DNA from: Halosimplex rubrum | GTDB taxonomy: Archaea; Halobacteriota; Halobacteria; Halobacteriales; Haloarculaceae | Assembly: GCF_013415885.1 (NCBI RefSeq) | Contig: NZ_CP058910.1 | Location: forward strand, 1,302,001-1,366,000 | DNA length: 64,000 nt | Direction of reading: 5' to 3' | Shown: positions 16,401 through 25,900 of the stretch, piece by piece | Numbering within the stretch: position 1 is the stretch's first letter | How the letters are laid out: each line of letters opens with the position of its first letter | Program-made: the position numbers and the translations under genes | The notes under the pieces: generated by a model | Seen by the model: the letters and a program-made list of their open reading frames with translations, nothing else | What the model was told of the DNA's origin: nothing | Database searches by the model: none

Positions 16401-17795
16401 ATGACCTTCTACGACCGGGGGGACGAACTTGCCGCACTCGAAACTGCGTTCGAATCCACGGGCCACGAGTTCTACGTGGTCTACGGGCGTCGCCGCGTCG
16501 GAAAGACGGAACTCCTCAAGGAGTTCTGCGCCGACCGGCCACACATCTACTTCCTCGCGGCTCAGGAGGCAGAAACTCGCCAGCGCGAGAAATTCGTCGA
16601 GACGATCGCTGAGTACTTCGATGACCGCATCCCCCGTATCGACGGGTGGGACGAGGCGTTCGACTACCTCGGCGAGAAGCTCGCGACCGAACAGTGCATC
16701 ATTGTCATCGACGAATTCCCGTATCTCGTCGGGGAGAACGGCTCGCTCCCCTCGTATATCCAGTCGTTCGTCGACGAGCAACTCCGGGATACCGAATCGA
16801 TGCTCGTCCTCTGTGGATCCAGTGTGAGTACGATAGAATCTGAAGTGCTCGGCCACGAGAGTCCGCTGTACGGCCGCCGAACGGGACAGATCGACCTTCA
16901 GCCGTTTTCTTTCCAGCAGGCCCACGATGTCATCGCATACGGAATCGAAGACGCGATCCGATCGTTTGCCGTCACTGGAGGGACTCCGATGTATCTCACC
17001 CGTTTCGACTACGACCAGCCGCTCGGTGAGAACATCCGGACACAGATTCTCTCCCCCACGGCCGTTCTCTACAACGAACCCGAATTTCTCCTCCGAACGG
17101 AACTCCGCAATCCCGCCCGGTATCTGAGCATCCTCGAAGCAGTCGCAACGGGACAGACGACTCCCAACGAGATCGCTGGCAGGACGGGAATCGACTCCGG
17201 GCCCCTGTCGAAGTATCTTCAGACGCTCCGCCGCCTTCGGCTCATCGAGCGCGATGTCCCTGTAACGGCATCCCCAAAGCAATCGAAGCGGTCGCGGTAC
17301 CGGGTCGCCGACGAGTTCCTCCGCTTCTGGTTTCGCTTCGTCGAACCGAACCGCTCCGGTATCGAAGAAGCCCCGAACGTCGTCTACGACGGGACGATCG
17401 AACCGAACCTCCCGGACCACGTGGCAACGACGTTCGAAGACGTCTGTCAGGAAGTCGTGTGGGAGGCGATTCGGCAGAGAGCACTCGGCCCGTACTCCGA
17501 AGTCGGCCGATGGTGGTACGGAGAGGACGAGATCGACATCGTCGGACTCGCCCCGGACGACAACCGTATTCTGCTCGCGGAGTGCAAGTGGACGACTGAT
17601 CCAGTCGGCCACTCACTGGTTTCGCAGTTACGCGAGAAAGCCGAGCGCGTCCGATGGGGACCGGACACGCGCGACGAGGAGTTCGCGCTGTTTTCGAAGA
17701 GCGGCTTCGTCGACGGACTCGCCGACGGTCTGGGCGACCGCTGGTCGCTGTTCGATCTCACTGCGATCGACGGCTGCCTTTCCTCTGGCTCGTAG
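16401..17795 (+). CDS. Archaeal AAA ATPase with DUF234-type C-terminal domain
   Basis: 464 residues. Walker A is GRRRVGKTELL (residues 29-39), Walker B is IIVIDEFPYL (about 100-109), and a sensor-like LCGSS follows. This is the ATPase_2 (STAND/MNS-like) family. Residues 240-300 form a winged helix and the C-terminal part (YGEDEIDIVGLAPDDNRILLAECKW) resembles the DUF234 nuclease-like fold with D and ExK residues. Such proteins are common in archaeal mobile regions and their job is unknown; defence or stress roles have been suggested. It stands alone, with 268 bases of empty DNA upstream. Confidence 0.85.
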   Translation: MTFYDRGDELAALETAFESTGHEFYVVYGRRRVGKTELLKEFCADRPHIYFLAAQEAETRQREKFVETIAEYFDDRIPRIDGWDEAFDYLGEKLATEQCIIVIDEFPYLVGENGSLPSYIQSFVDEQLRDTESMLVLCGSSVSTIESEVLGHESPLYGRRTGQIDLQPFSFQQAHDVIAYGIEDAIRSFAVTGGTPMYLTRFDYDQPLGENIRTQILSPTAVLYNEPEFLLRTELRNPARYLSILEAVATGQTTPNEIAGRTGIDSGPLSKYLQTLRRLRLIERDVPVTASPKQSKRSRYRVADEFLRFWFRFVEPNRSGIEEAPNVVYDGTIEPNLPDHVATTFEDVCQEVVWEAIRQRALGPYSEVGRWWYGEDEIDIVGLAPDDNRILLAECKWTTDPVGHSLVSQLREKAERVRWGPDTRDEEFALFSKSGFVDGLADGLGDRWSLFDLTAIDGCLSSGS

Positions 17796-17987
17796 CTGTG
17801 TTCATTTTTGGACCGGGCTTGAGATCTTCTTCGTTTGTTCGGAGGCATCGAATCCACTGGTGACCAGTCCTGAGATGCGTCATTCCTGGACAGCGAAACA
17901 GATGTCAAGAGACGGCTCCAGCGGTCGGAATGCAACGTTGTTGATTTTCCGTCTCGAACGCGAAACAGGCGTGTGCTCGTTCCGTTC

Positions 17988-18008
17988 GGTTCGAACCCTG
18001 CCAGCCCA
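17988..18008 (+). other. tRNA 3'-end-like fragment, possible att remnant
   Basis: GGTTCGAACCCTGCCAGCCCA reads like a T-loop, T-stem 3' arm and acceptor 3' strand of a tRNA, but the 5' arm of the stem (expected GCAGG) is absent, so it is not a gene. It lies in a 284-bp gap near the right side of the accessory region. Integration into tRNA 3' ends leaves such fragments. Confidence 0.3.
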
Positions 18009-18079
18009 ACGGGTGTGGTCGGCGCTCCGGACGTGCCAGGGTATCGGCTTGCTCAGTGCGATTCCGACAAGCGCGTGCG

Positions 18080-19081
18080 ATGAAGCCCGCGTACCTCCTT
18101 CTGAGCCTCCTGTGTCTCGCTGTGGTCGTCGTCGATCTGCTGTGGACGACGCTCTGGGTCGAGGGCGGAGCTGGCCCGGTCACGACTCGACTGATGAACC
18201 GGACGTGGCAGCTGTTTCGCAAGGTCGCAGGTGACAATCCCCGCGTGCTCTCTCTGGCCGGACCGGTGGTACTGGTCGTCAGTCTCACCGTGTGGATCGC
18301 GCTCCTCTGGTTCGGCTGGACGTTCCTCTTCGCCGGCGGCGAGAACACGCTGATCGATACCCGTGACCCGGCCCCCATCGCCTGGACGGAACGCTTCTAC
18401 TTCGTCGGCTACTCGGTCTTCACGATGGGGAACGGGGATTTCACCCCGCGTGACGGGCTCTGGCAGGTCCTAACCGGTCTCACGACGGCGAGCGGGATGC
18501 TCTTCGTCACGCTGAGCGTGACGTACGTGCTCAACGTCCTCGGCGCGGTCACGCAGAAGCGGTCGCTCGCCAGCAGTATTCACGGCCTCGGTACGCGAAG
18601 TGCCGAGATCCTCGAACGAAGCTGGGACGGCGACTCGTTTCGAGGGCTGGACGTGCCGCTCGATTCGATAGCCACCCGACTCGACACCCTCACATCGAAC
18701 CACAAGGCGTACCCGGCCCTCCACTACTTCTACGCGCCACAGACGGCACAGGCACCGGTGACGAACATCGCCATCTTCGACGAGGCGCTGACACTCCTCG
18801 AATTCGGGGTCGCCGAACGGGAGCGGCCGAGCGAGATCGCCGTCGGCCAGGCTCGGTCGAGCGTCCAGGGGTACCTGAACACGCTCGACACGGCGTTCGT
18901 CGAACCGGCTCGGCAGCCCCCACCAGCGCCGCCGATCGATTCCCTTCGAGAGCGCGAGATCCCCACCGTGTCCGACCAGCAGTTCGACGAGGCGCTCGCC
19001 TCGATAGCCGATCGCCGGCGGAAACTACTGGGGCTCGTCGAAGCCGACGAGCGGCGGTGGCCGCACTCGAACAGCCAGTGA
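18080..19081 (+). CDS. Two-pore-helix ion-channel-like membrane protein
   Basis: 333 residues. Helices lie at about 3-28, 60-86 and 130-155. Between the last two lies FVGYSVFTMGNGDFTPRDGLWQ (filter at 115-121), which matches the pore helix and selectivity filter of potassium-channel-like proteins, but with GNGD instead of GYGD, so selectivity is uncertain. The C-terminal 180 residues are soluble and helical. ATG 18080 is used because it opens directly on the first helix. The gene ends about 140 bases from the broken pilus ATPase, and its 3' half is antisense to the continuation of that frame. Confidence 0.75.
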   Translation: MKPAYLLLSLLCLAVVVVDLLWTTLWVEGGAGPVTTRLMNRTWQLFRKVAGDNPRVLSLAGPVVLVVSLTVWIALLWFGWTFLFAGGENTLIDTRDPAPIAWTERFYFVGYSVFTMGNGDFTPRDGLWQVLTGLTTASGMLFVTLSVTYVLNVLGAVTQKRSLASSIHGLGTRSAEILERSWDGDSFRGLDVPLDSIATRLDTLTSNHKAYPALHYFYAPQTAQAPVTNIAIFDEALTLLEFGVAERERPSEIAVGQARSSVQGYLNTLDTAFVEPARQPPPAPPIDSLREREIPTVSDQQFDEALASIADRRRKLLGLVEADERRWPHSNSQ

Positions 19082-19221
19082 GGATTCCCGAGCGGTCTAT
19101 TACGGTGAACGGCCTCAGGGGCAAGCCCCGAGGCACTCGGCCTGCTCTGCTTGTAGACGCCGCCGAGTCGACCGAAGACGATCCCAACGTCCTCGACGAG
19201 GTGCCGATGGCCTACAAGTCG

Positions 19222-19947
19222 TCCGAGGCGCTCCTCCGAGAAGGAGAGGTTTGTCTCCAGGTCGCGGTAGTCGCCGTGGTAGACGAACAGCGGGACGCCG
19301 ACGCCGTCGCAGGAGATGTCCTCGATGGCGGGGTCGCCCATCAGCGGGTCGATCTTCCCGTAGCGCACGAAGTCCCGGCGCAGGTAGTAGAGCACCCGCA
19401 GCAGCGTCGCCGGCGGCACGGCGGCGGCGTGCTCGTCGAAGACCCGCTGGACCTCCAGCTCGAAGATCTCGTCGCGCTCCTCCTCGGCGCCCACGTCCCG
19501 GTGCATCAGGTCCTGTCGGAGGATCCGCGTCAGGTCCTCGCGGACGTACTGCTCGAACTCGGTCAGCACCGGCGCCTCGGCGCGGTAGCGGCGCTCGTTC
19601 TCCGCGGGGTCGTAGACGATGGCCGTGTAGGAGTAGGGCCGGCGCGACCAGCGCCAGGAGACGACCTCGCAGTCGTCGAGATAGCCGAAATCGAACCACC
19701 GCCGACGCACCGACGCCGGGTCCGGCGCGTCGATCCCCAGCGCCGCCGGGTCGTAGTCGTCCTCGAAGTGCTCGACCACGTCGTCGACGATCGCCGCCTC
19801 GACCGCGTCCCGGGACATCGTCTCGGCCCTCGCGGTGGCGGTGGGATCGGCGTCGAGCGCCGGGTCGGCGTCCGCCCGGCCGAGCTCGTCGAGGACGAAC
19901 GACTCGTCGCCCTCCGACGCGGTCGCCGGCCGGTGGTCCTCGCTCAT
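19222..19947 (-). pseudogene. Type IV pilus/secretion ATPase (PilB-like), cut before the catalytic domain
   Basis: From MSEDHRP (ATG 19947) the product has the haloarchaeal PilB/GspE-like N-terminal domain, with DPLMGDPAIEDISCDG and PLFVYHGDYRDLETNLSFSEERL, which normally precedes about 300 residues holding Walker A and B. After ERL at about 19222 similarity stops. The frame stays open to 18730, but only by reading antisense to the channel gene. The catalytic half is missing, so no active ATPase can be made. The break marks a recombination joint at the right side of the accessory region. Confidence 0.8.
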
Positions 19948-20233
19948 TCCCCCGAAGGTTTCGCACCGAGTGTAAAAAAGACATGGCCAACATCCGGTCG
20001 ATATCCCGCAGCGGACTGGATCCCGTTCCGCCTTCGGTCGTGTCCGGTGACAGATCGCCCGTCGCTCGCCGGATGTCACGGCGGTGCGACTGGACCGCGG
20101 TGGCGCTCTGTAGCTCTCGTGGGCGGTATGGAGGGGTCCGGACGCCTCCTAGTAACCCTCATTGACGCGACGCGCCAGCGCTGACACACGCCGGGAACCC
20201 GGTCTCACGGCCCCGGTTCGACCGACCCACACC

Positions 20234-20677
20234 ATGTCAGACTCAGACTCCAGTCAGTCGTCGGACACCGACCGCGTCCATCGGGAGTACCCCCTCGACG
20301 TGCGCGTCGTCGAGTTCCGTCCCGCGGGCGCCGAGCAGCCCCAGTACCGCTTCGAGGCGCCCGAACACACCGACATCAGCTTCGCGGACCCGGAGACGGC
20401 GACGCTGTACGCCGACGTGTACTTCGACACGAACGGGTTTCAGGAGGCGGGCACCGGCCACCGCGGCGTCCCGCCGGAGGTTGTCCAGGCCGGCCGCGAC
20501 ACGATGGCGGCCTACTTCCTGACGATGGCCGGGACCGACACCAACTGGGTCGCCTCCTTCTACGGCAAGAAACCGTCGGAGATCGAGCGCTACGTCGGCG
20601 CCGTCCGCCGGCGCGCCGAGGAGATACGGACCGAAGCGGCCGAACGCGGCGTCGAACCGGCCGCCAACGCCGCCTGA
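20234..20677 (+). CDS. Conserved-looking haloarchaeal protein of unknown function
   Basis: 147 acidic residues. The core reads YRFEAPEHTDISFADPETATLYADVYFDTNGFQEAGTGHRGVPPEVVQAGRDTMAAYFLTMAGTDTNWVASFYG in pieces that suggest mixed alpha/beta fold, with a helical C-terminus. No membrane segment and no known motif. ATG 20234 is preferred over the frame start at 20162, whose first 24 codons lack haloarchaeal composition. No operon partner is evident. Confidence 0.65.
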   Translation: MSDSDSSQSSDTDRVHREYPLDVRVVEFRPAGAEQPQYRFEAPEHTDISFADPETATLYADVYFDTNGFQEAGTGHRGVPPEVVQAGRDTMAAYFLTMAGTDTNWVASFYGKKPSEIERYVGAVRRRAEEIRTEAAERGVEPAANAA

Positions 20678-20833
20678 GAGCGACACCGGTTTTCCCGCCG
20701 ACCCACCCGTCGATAGCCGCAGCGATTCGGTTCCCGTCCGCTACGTAGCTCTCAGTACCGCTCTCGGTCGGTAAGACGCGAACGTATCACTCTTAGAAGA
20801 CTTCATCTGGTGATCGGCTGACCGGACGGACGC

Positions 20834-22897
20834 ATGGTCGATCTCAATCGGCGGACGCTGATGGCCTCCTCGGCGGCAGCGGCGCTCGGCGCGAGCGTCT
20901 CCGGCGTGGCGAGCGCGGAGGCCGCGGACGACGAACAGACAGCGGGGGCACCGACGGTGCGCGGCGACCTCAAGCGCTTCTCCTCGACGGCGCTGGGCGC
21001 GGAGGTCACGGGCCCGTACGTCTTCGACGACGGGGAACTCCTCTACAGCCTGCAGCACCCGAGCCGGGACAACCCCGGCGAGTACGGTCGCGCGGGCATC
21101 GGCTACTTCAGCGGCTTCCAGTTCGACTTTTCGGGGACGAACGACGACTTCGAGGAGCTGTCGACGCCCTCGACGGAGGACGAGCGCGGGCGCGTCCGTG
21201 GCGCCGACGGCGAGTACACGCTCCTCGCTCGGGAACAGGACCGGATCGACGGGGGGAGCGAACGGCTGGGAGTCGCTCAGACGCCGGACGGCTGGGACCT
21301 GACGACCGAGAACTTCGCGGGGACGCAGTACGGCGACGCCGGCTACAACCCCGACTGCAACCAGTTCGTCGCCACCGACGGCGCGCGCACCGAGGGGTAT
21401 CTGTTCACCAACTGGGAGAACAGTCCGGGCAACGTCTCGCGCATCCCGCTACACAAAGACGACGGCGAGTGGCACGCCGACCTCGACGACGCGATCAACC
21501 TCGCCAACACCGAGCCGTTCCGCGAGATCGGCGGCACGCGCATCAACTGCTACGGCGACAAGAGCCCGTGGGACACGATGCTCTCCTCGGAGGAGAACTA
21601 CGCTCACACGCGCGTCTCGCTGACGGCGACGGTCGGCGACATCGTCGAGGCCGACTCGGGACGGGGGCTCGTCGGCGCCTGCCAGTTCTGGAACCGCCCG
21701 AATCCCAGCGAGATCCAGGCGGCGATCGACGAATACTACGGCGAGGAGTCGTGGTCCGTTCAGGGGTACTGGGCGATGACCGGGGTCGAGCTGCTGGCGT
21801 ACTACCTGGGCGCCGACCGCGTCGACCAGGCCGCGCCGCCGTACGCCGACGGCGCCGAGCAGGCCAACACGACCGAGCCGATCGGCGACAGCTACCCCAA
21901 CCCCTACCGCTACGGCTACCACGTCGACATCCGCGAGCCGGCGGCCGAGACGCCCCAGCCCGTCAAGTACTACGTGATGGGGCGGGCCGCCTGGGAGGCG
22001 CCGGACGTCCAGACCGACGAGCGGACCGTCTACGAGTGCTCCGACGGCGACAGCAAGGGCGTCTACAAGTTCGTCGCCGAGGACCCGATCCCGAGCTACG
22101 ACGACCCGATGGACGTCGAGGGGACGCTGTACGCGCCGAAGATCACCAACGGCGACGCGGTCGCCGGCGACTCCCCCGCGGAGACGGACCTGGAGATCGA
22201 GTGGTGGCCGCTCGGCAGCGCCACCAACGCCGCGGTCGAATCCTGGATCGCCGCCTACGACGACGTGACCCAGGTCGACTACCTCGCGACCCACTCCTCG
22301 TGGACCGAGGGCGAGGAGGTCACCGCCGAGATTCTGGAGGAGGCCGACCGCGAGGTCGTCGCGAACGGGAACCGGAACTACGTCACTAACGAGGAGATCG
22401 TCCGGTGGGCCGACCAGTGGAGCCCGAACGACCCCGACAGCGTCGACGACGACCTCCGCAAAGTCCCGTTCCTGGAGACGCGGGCGGCGGCCAAGGAGAT
22501 CGGCGCCTCCATCGAGTTCAACAAGGCCGAGGGCGTCGACAGCGTCGCGGGCGCGACGAGCGGCGACTACGTCTACTTCGCCCTCTCGGAGTTCAACGAC
22601 GACTTGGCCGACGACACGGGCGACCTCCGGCTTGACCGCGTCGACGGCGGCGTCGTCTACCGCGGGACCCTCGACTCGAACTACGATATCACGACGCTGG
22701 AACCGGTCATCGTGGGCCCGGACGCGACCGATCCCGCCGACGTGGCCGACGACGCGCTGATCAACGTCGACAACCTCTACGTCATGGAGGACGGCCGCGT
22801 CCTCTGCTGTGAGGACGCCGACCAGCTCGGCCGCTCCTACAGCAACGACTGCCTCTACGTCTTCGCGGACGAGGACACCGTCCGGCGGCTGGACTGA
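20834..22897 (+). CDS. PhoX-like (DUF839) secreted phosphatase
   Basis: 687 residues. The start (LNRRTLMASSAAAALGASVSG) is a twin-arginine signal. The body matches PhoX/DUF839 beta-propellers, with NPDCNQFV, LFTNWENSPGNVSRI, TRINCYGDKSPWDTMLSSEEN, and a late DNLYVMEDGRVLCCEDA. PhoX enzymes are calcium/iron-dependent alkaline phosphatases folded before Tat export; the ESEEN-type acidic site (LSSEENY) is kept. It probably releases phosphate outside the cell. No pho-type partner is next to it. Confidence 0.85.
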   Translation: MVDLNRRTLMASSAAAALGASVSGVASAEAADDEQTAGAPTVRGDLKRFSSTALGAEVTGPYVFDDGELLYSLQHPSRDNPGEYGRAGIGYFSGFQFDFSGTNDDFEELSTPSTEDERGRVRGADGEYTLLAREQDRIDGGSERLGVAQTPDGWDLTTENFAGTQYGDAGYNPDCNQFVATDGARTEGYLFTNWENSPGNVSRIPLHKDDGEWHADLDDAINLANTEPFREIGGTRINCYGDKSPWDTMLSSEENYAHTRVSLTATVGDIVEADSGRGLVGACQFWNRPNPSEIQAAIDEYYGEESWSVQGYWAMTGVELLAYYLGADRVDQAAPPYADGAEQANTTEPIGDSYPNPYRYGYHVDIREPAAETPQPVKYYVMGRAAWEAPDVQTDERTVYECSDGDSKGVYKFVAEDPIPSYDDPMDVEGTLYAPKITNGDAVAGDSPAETDLEIEWWPLGSATNAAVESWIAAYDDVTQVDYLATHSSWTEGEEVTAEILEEADREVVANGNRNYVTNEEIVRWADQWSPNDPDSVDDDLRKVPFLETRAAAKEIGASIEFNKAEGVDSVAGATSGDYVYFALSEFNDDLADDTGDLRLDRVDGGVVYRGTLDSNYDITTLEPVIVGPDATDPADVADDALINVDNLYVMEDGRVLCCEDADQLGRSYSNDCLYVFADEDTVRRLD

Positions 22898-22998
22898 CGA
22901 GCGCCGTCGACACCCGTCGCTTCGCCGGTCTCGTTTCGGGGCCGTCGCTGGCTCGTCGGTCGCCGCCCGCTCACTCGTGGCCGGGGACCGACGAGCCG

Positions 22999-25900
22999 TC
23001 AGTTCTCGGTGTCGTAGCGCACCTGGAGCAGCGAGTTGTGGCTCGACACGTCCGGGTCGTCGGCGGCGAGCCGCGAGTAGTCGGCCGTCGAATCACTGTC
23101 GGTTCCCTGTCTGTGGTAGAGGACGAACTGGACGCGGTCGTCGCGGTCAGCCCGAGTCTCCCAGGCGTGGCGGACGGCTCTCGTCACGTCCACCTGTCGG
23201 CCGCCCCAGCCGTCCTCGAAGGGGACGACCGAACGACCCGGCAGCAGCCTGAGCGACTTCGTCCGGTAGTCCGACGGCTCGATCGCGTCGCCGTAGTCGA
23301 CGTGGACCGCGCTCAGATCGAACAGGTCGCCGTAGGGGTCGCCCTCCGGCGGCCGGAGGACGAGGGTCAGCGTCGCGTCCGTTATCGCCGACGGCGAGAG
23401 GTCCTCGGGGAGCGCGAGGTCGAACGTCAGCATCGCCTGGGTCGAGACGTTCTCGGCGTCGTCGCCCACCGGGAGCGTGTCGGTCTCGGTCGCGGGGACG
23501 ACCGTCCCGTCGCTGGACAGCGCCCCGCTCAGCGCCTGGTTCGCGTCGAACTGTCGGGTCCGCTCGTTCGGGCGGAACTCGACGGTGAAGCGGTCGGTGA
23601 GCGTCTCGTCGCCGCGGGTAGCCCGCGATCGGATACCGACGATCTCGTGGCCATCGGAGCCCGGGCCCGTGTCGGAGACTGGGAACCCGTCGAACTCGAA
23701 GACCGCCCCGGGGTCGCTGGCCCCCATCCGCTGGTGGTTCCCGTCACCGTCCCGGTAGGCCCACTCGACGGACCAGTCGTCGATGTCGTCGACGCCCCGC
23801 GGGGTGGCGACGAACTCGACCGTCTCGTCGACGTCGACCGGCTGGTCGTTGCGCACGTCCGCGACCAGCGACGGCTCGTACAGGCTCATCAGGTAGTCGG
23901 GCTGGCGCCAGAACACGTCGAACGACCGCACGTTCGCGCCGCCGACCTGGTGCTGGCGGATGTCGACGCCCATGGTGCCGGTCCCCCACTCGTTGTGGAG
24001 GAACAGGTCGGTGCCCTCGTCGGTGACGAGGCGGCCGTCCTCCGCGGTCTCGGGGCCGGTCCGGTGGAAGTCCCCGACCACGAGGTCCGTCTCGTCGGTC
24101 CAGTCGAACCAGCCGCCCCGCTCGAAGCTTTCCACGCGAAGTTCAGCACTGTCGTCGTCCCAGGACAGCAGCGAGACCCGTTCGTCGGCGACGTGGGCGA
24201 TCCCGCCCCGGTTGGGCCGCGAGTGGTGGGGGAGAAATTGCCCGCCGTACGACCGGTCCTCGGAGCCGAGCGTGAGTCGGTCCTGGGCGTTTTCGAGTCC
24301 CTTGAGGTCGGTCGTACGGTGCCAGACCGACTCGAACCCGTCGCCGTCCCACGAGAGCACGGCGGCTTCGTTGACGGCCGGCGAGGAGACCGTCTTGCGG
24401 ACGTACAGCTCGTCGCGGCCGTCTCCGTCCAGGTCCGCGACCGCCAGGTCGTCGTCGGCGCCGAGCGTCCAGTCACCGACCGCCTCGGAATGGACCGCCG
24501 CCGTGTCAAGCGCGCCGGCGGTCTCGTCCCAGCCCACCAGCGCCAGGCCGTCGTCGCCGACGACGACGACCTCCTCGCCGTCGGAGCCGGTGAACCGGCC
24601 CGCGACGGCGGTGTCCCGCGGGGAGAACGAGTAGTCGCCGACCGTCCCGCCGTGGGTCGCTGCCACGTCGAAGTCCTCGTCCCACGAGAGGACGGCGGCT
24701 CCGTCGTCGCGGAGCGCGAGTATCTCGTCGCGGCCGTCGCCGTCGAGGTCGGCCGCGACCTCGTCGTCTCGGGCGGTCAGCGTCCAGTCACCGACCTCGT
24801 TCCCGACGACCGTGGGGGCCTCGAAGCGCTCGCCGGCCCAGCGGAAGATCCCCGCCCACCCGTCGCTCCGGACGTAGATCTCCTCGCGACCGTCACCGTC
24901 GAAATCGCCGACGAGCTCGCGGTCGCGGCTCCCGAGGTTCCAGCCGTCGATCCGCCCCTCCTGTCGGGCGCGGACGAACCACTTCGTCTCGTCGTGGACC
25001 AGCAGCGCCCCCGCGTTGTCGTCGCGGAAGAAGACCTCGTCGCGCGCCTCGGGGTCGTCGCTCGTGAACCGGCCGGCGACGCCGCGGTCCGCCGCTGTAC
25101 ACTCCCACAGCCGCTCGTGGTCGATCGGGTCCAGATCCAGCCAGAACGAGGCGCTGTCGTCCTCGACCGTGATATCAGAGATCGAGAGCGTCGACGACCG
25201 CCCGCCGTAGAAGTCGCTGCTCGGTTCCGTGTGCGGGGCGAAGAGGTGGCGTCCGGAGTCGCCCGTGAAGAGCGCGCCCTCCAGGTCGGAACCGCGGAGC
25301 GGGCCGCCCTCGTCGCTGTAGTCCGCGAACTCCGGGTCGAAGTACGGCGCCTCGCTCACGAACCAGTTCATGTCGGACGGGCTGGCGTCCCCGCCGGTCA
25401 GCGAGAGGATCCGCTCGTTGACGTGCGTGATCAACAGCCCCGACTCGGAGAGGGCGCGGTCCGGCCGCCACACCTCCTCGCCGGTCGGGCCGCGGAACTC
25501 GACGACGAAGTACTCGTGGGGGTTGTTCTCGGGGTCGGGGACGACTTTCACCGCGTCGCCCGAGGTCGTGTACGGCTCCAGCGAGAACTCGTTCGCGTAG
25601 CCGGCGGTGCTGGACCCCTCGACCACCTCGGTGAACTCCAGCCAGCCGATCCGTTCTTTGTGTACGCTCGACACCTCGGACATCTTCGCCGGGAGCGACC
25701 CGTCGCCGAGCAGGTCCCAGTACAGCGTCGCCCCCGTCGGTGAGTACAGGTCGCCGAACTCCAGGAAGTTGTGGGCGTACTCGTGGGCCAGCGGCGACCC
25801 CCACCACCGCCGGGCGTTGGCTTCCTCCTCCTGCAACCGTACATCGAAGCCGTCGGCGCTCACGCCGCGCTGGCGCGTGACGACCGCCTGGTTGCCCGCC

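Noticed and set aside
17940-18015. A complete tRNA gene ending at 18008
   Set aside because: The 5' half of the T-stem does not pair (TTCGG against CCTGC) and no acceptor or anticodon stem can be drawn, so only an att-like fragment is reported.
23038-25743. 901-codon plus-strand frame antisense to the giant protease
   Set aside because: It is arginine-, valine- and proline-rich shadow of the minus-strand gene, caused by high GC; it has no domain or start signal.
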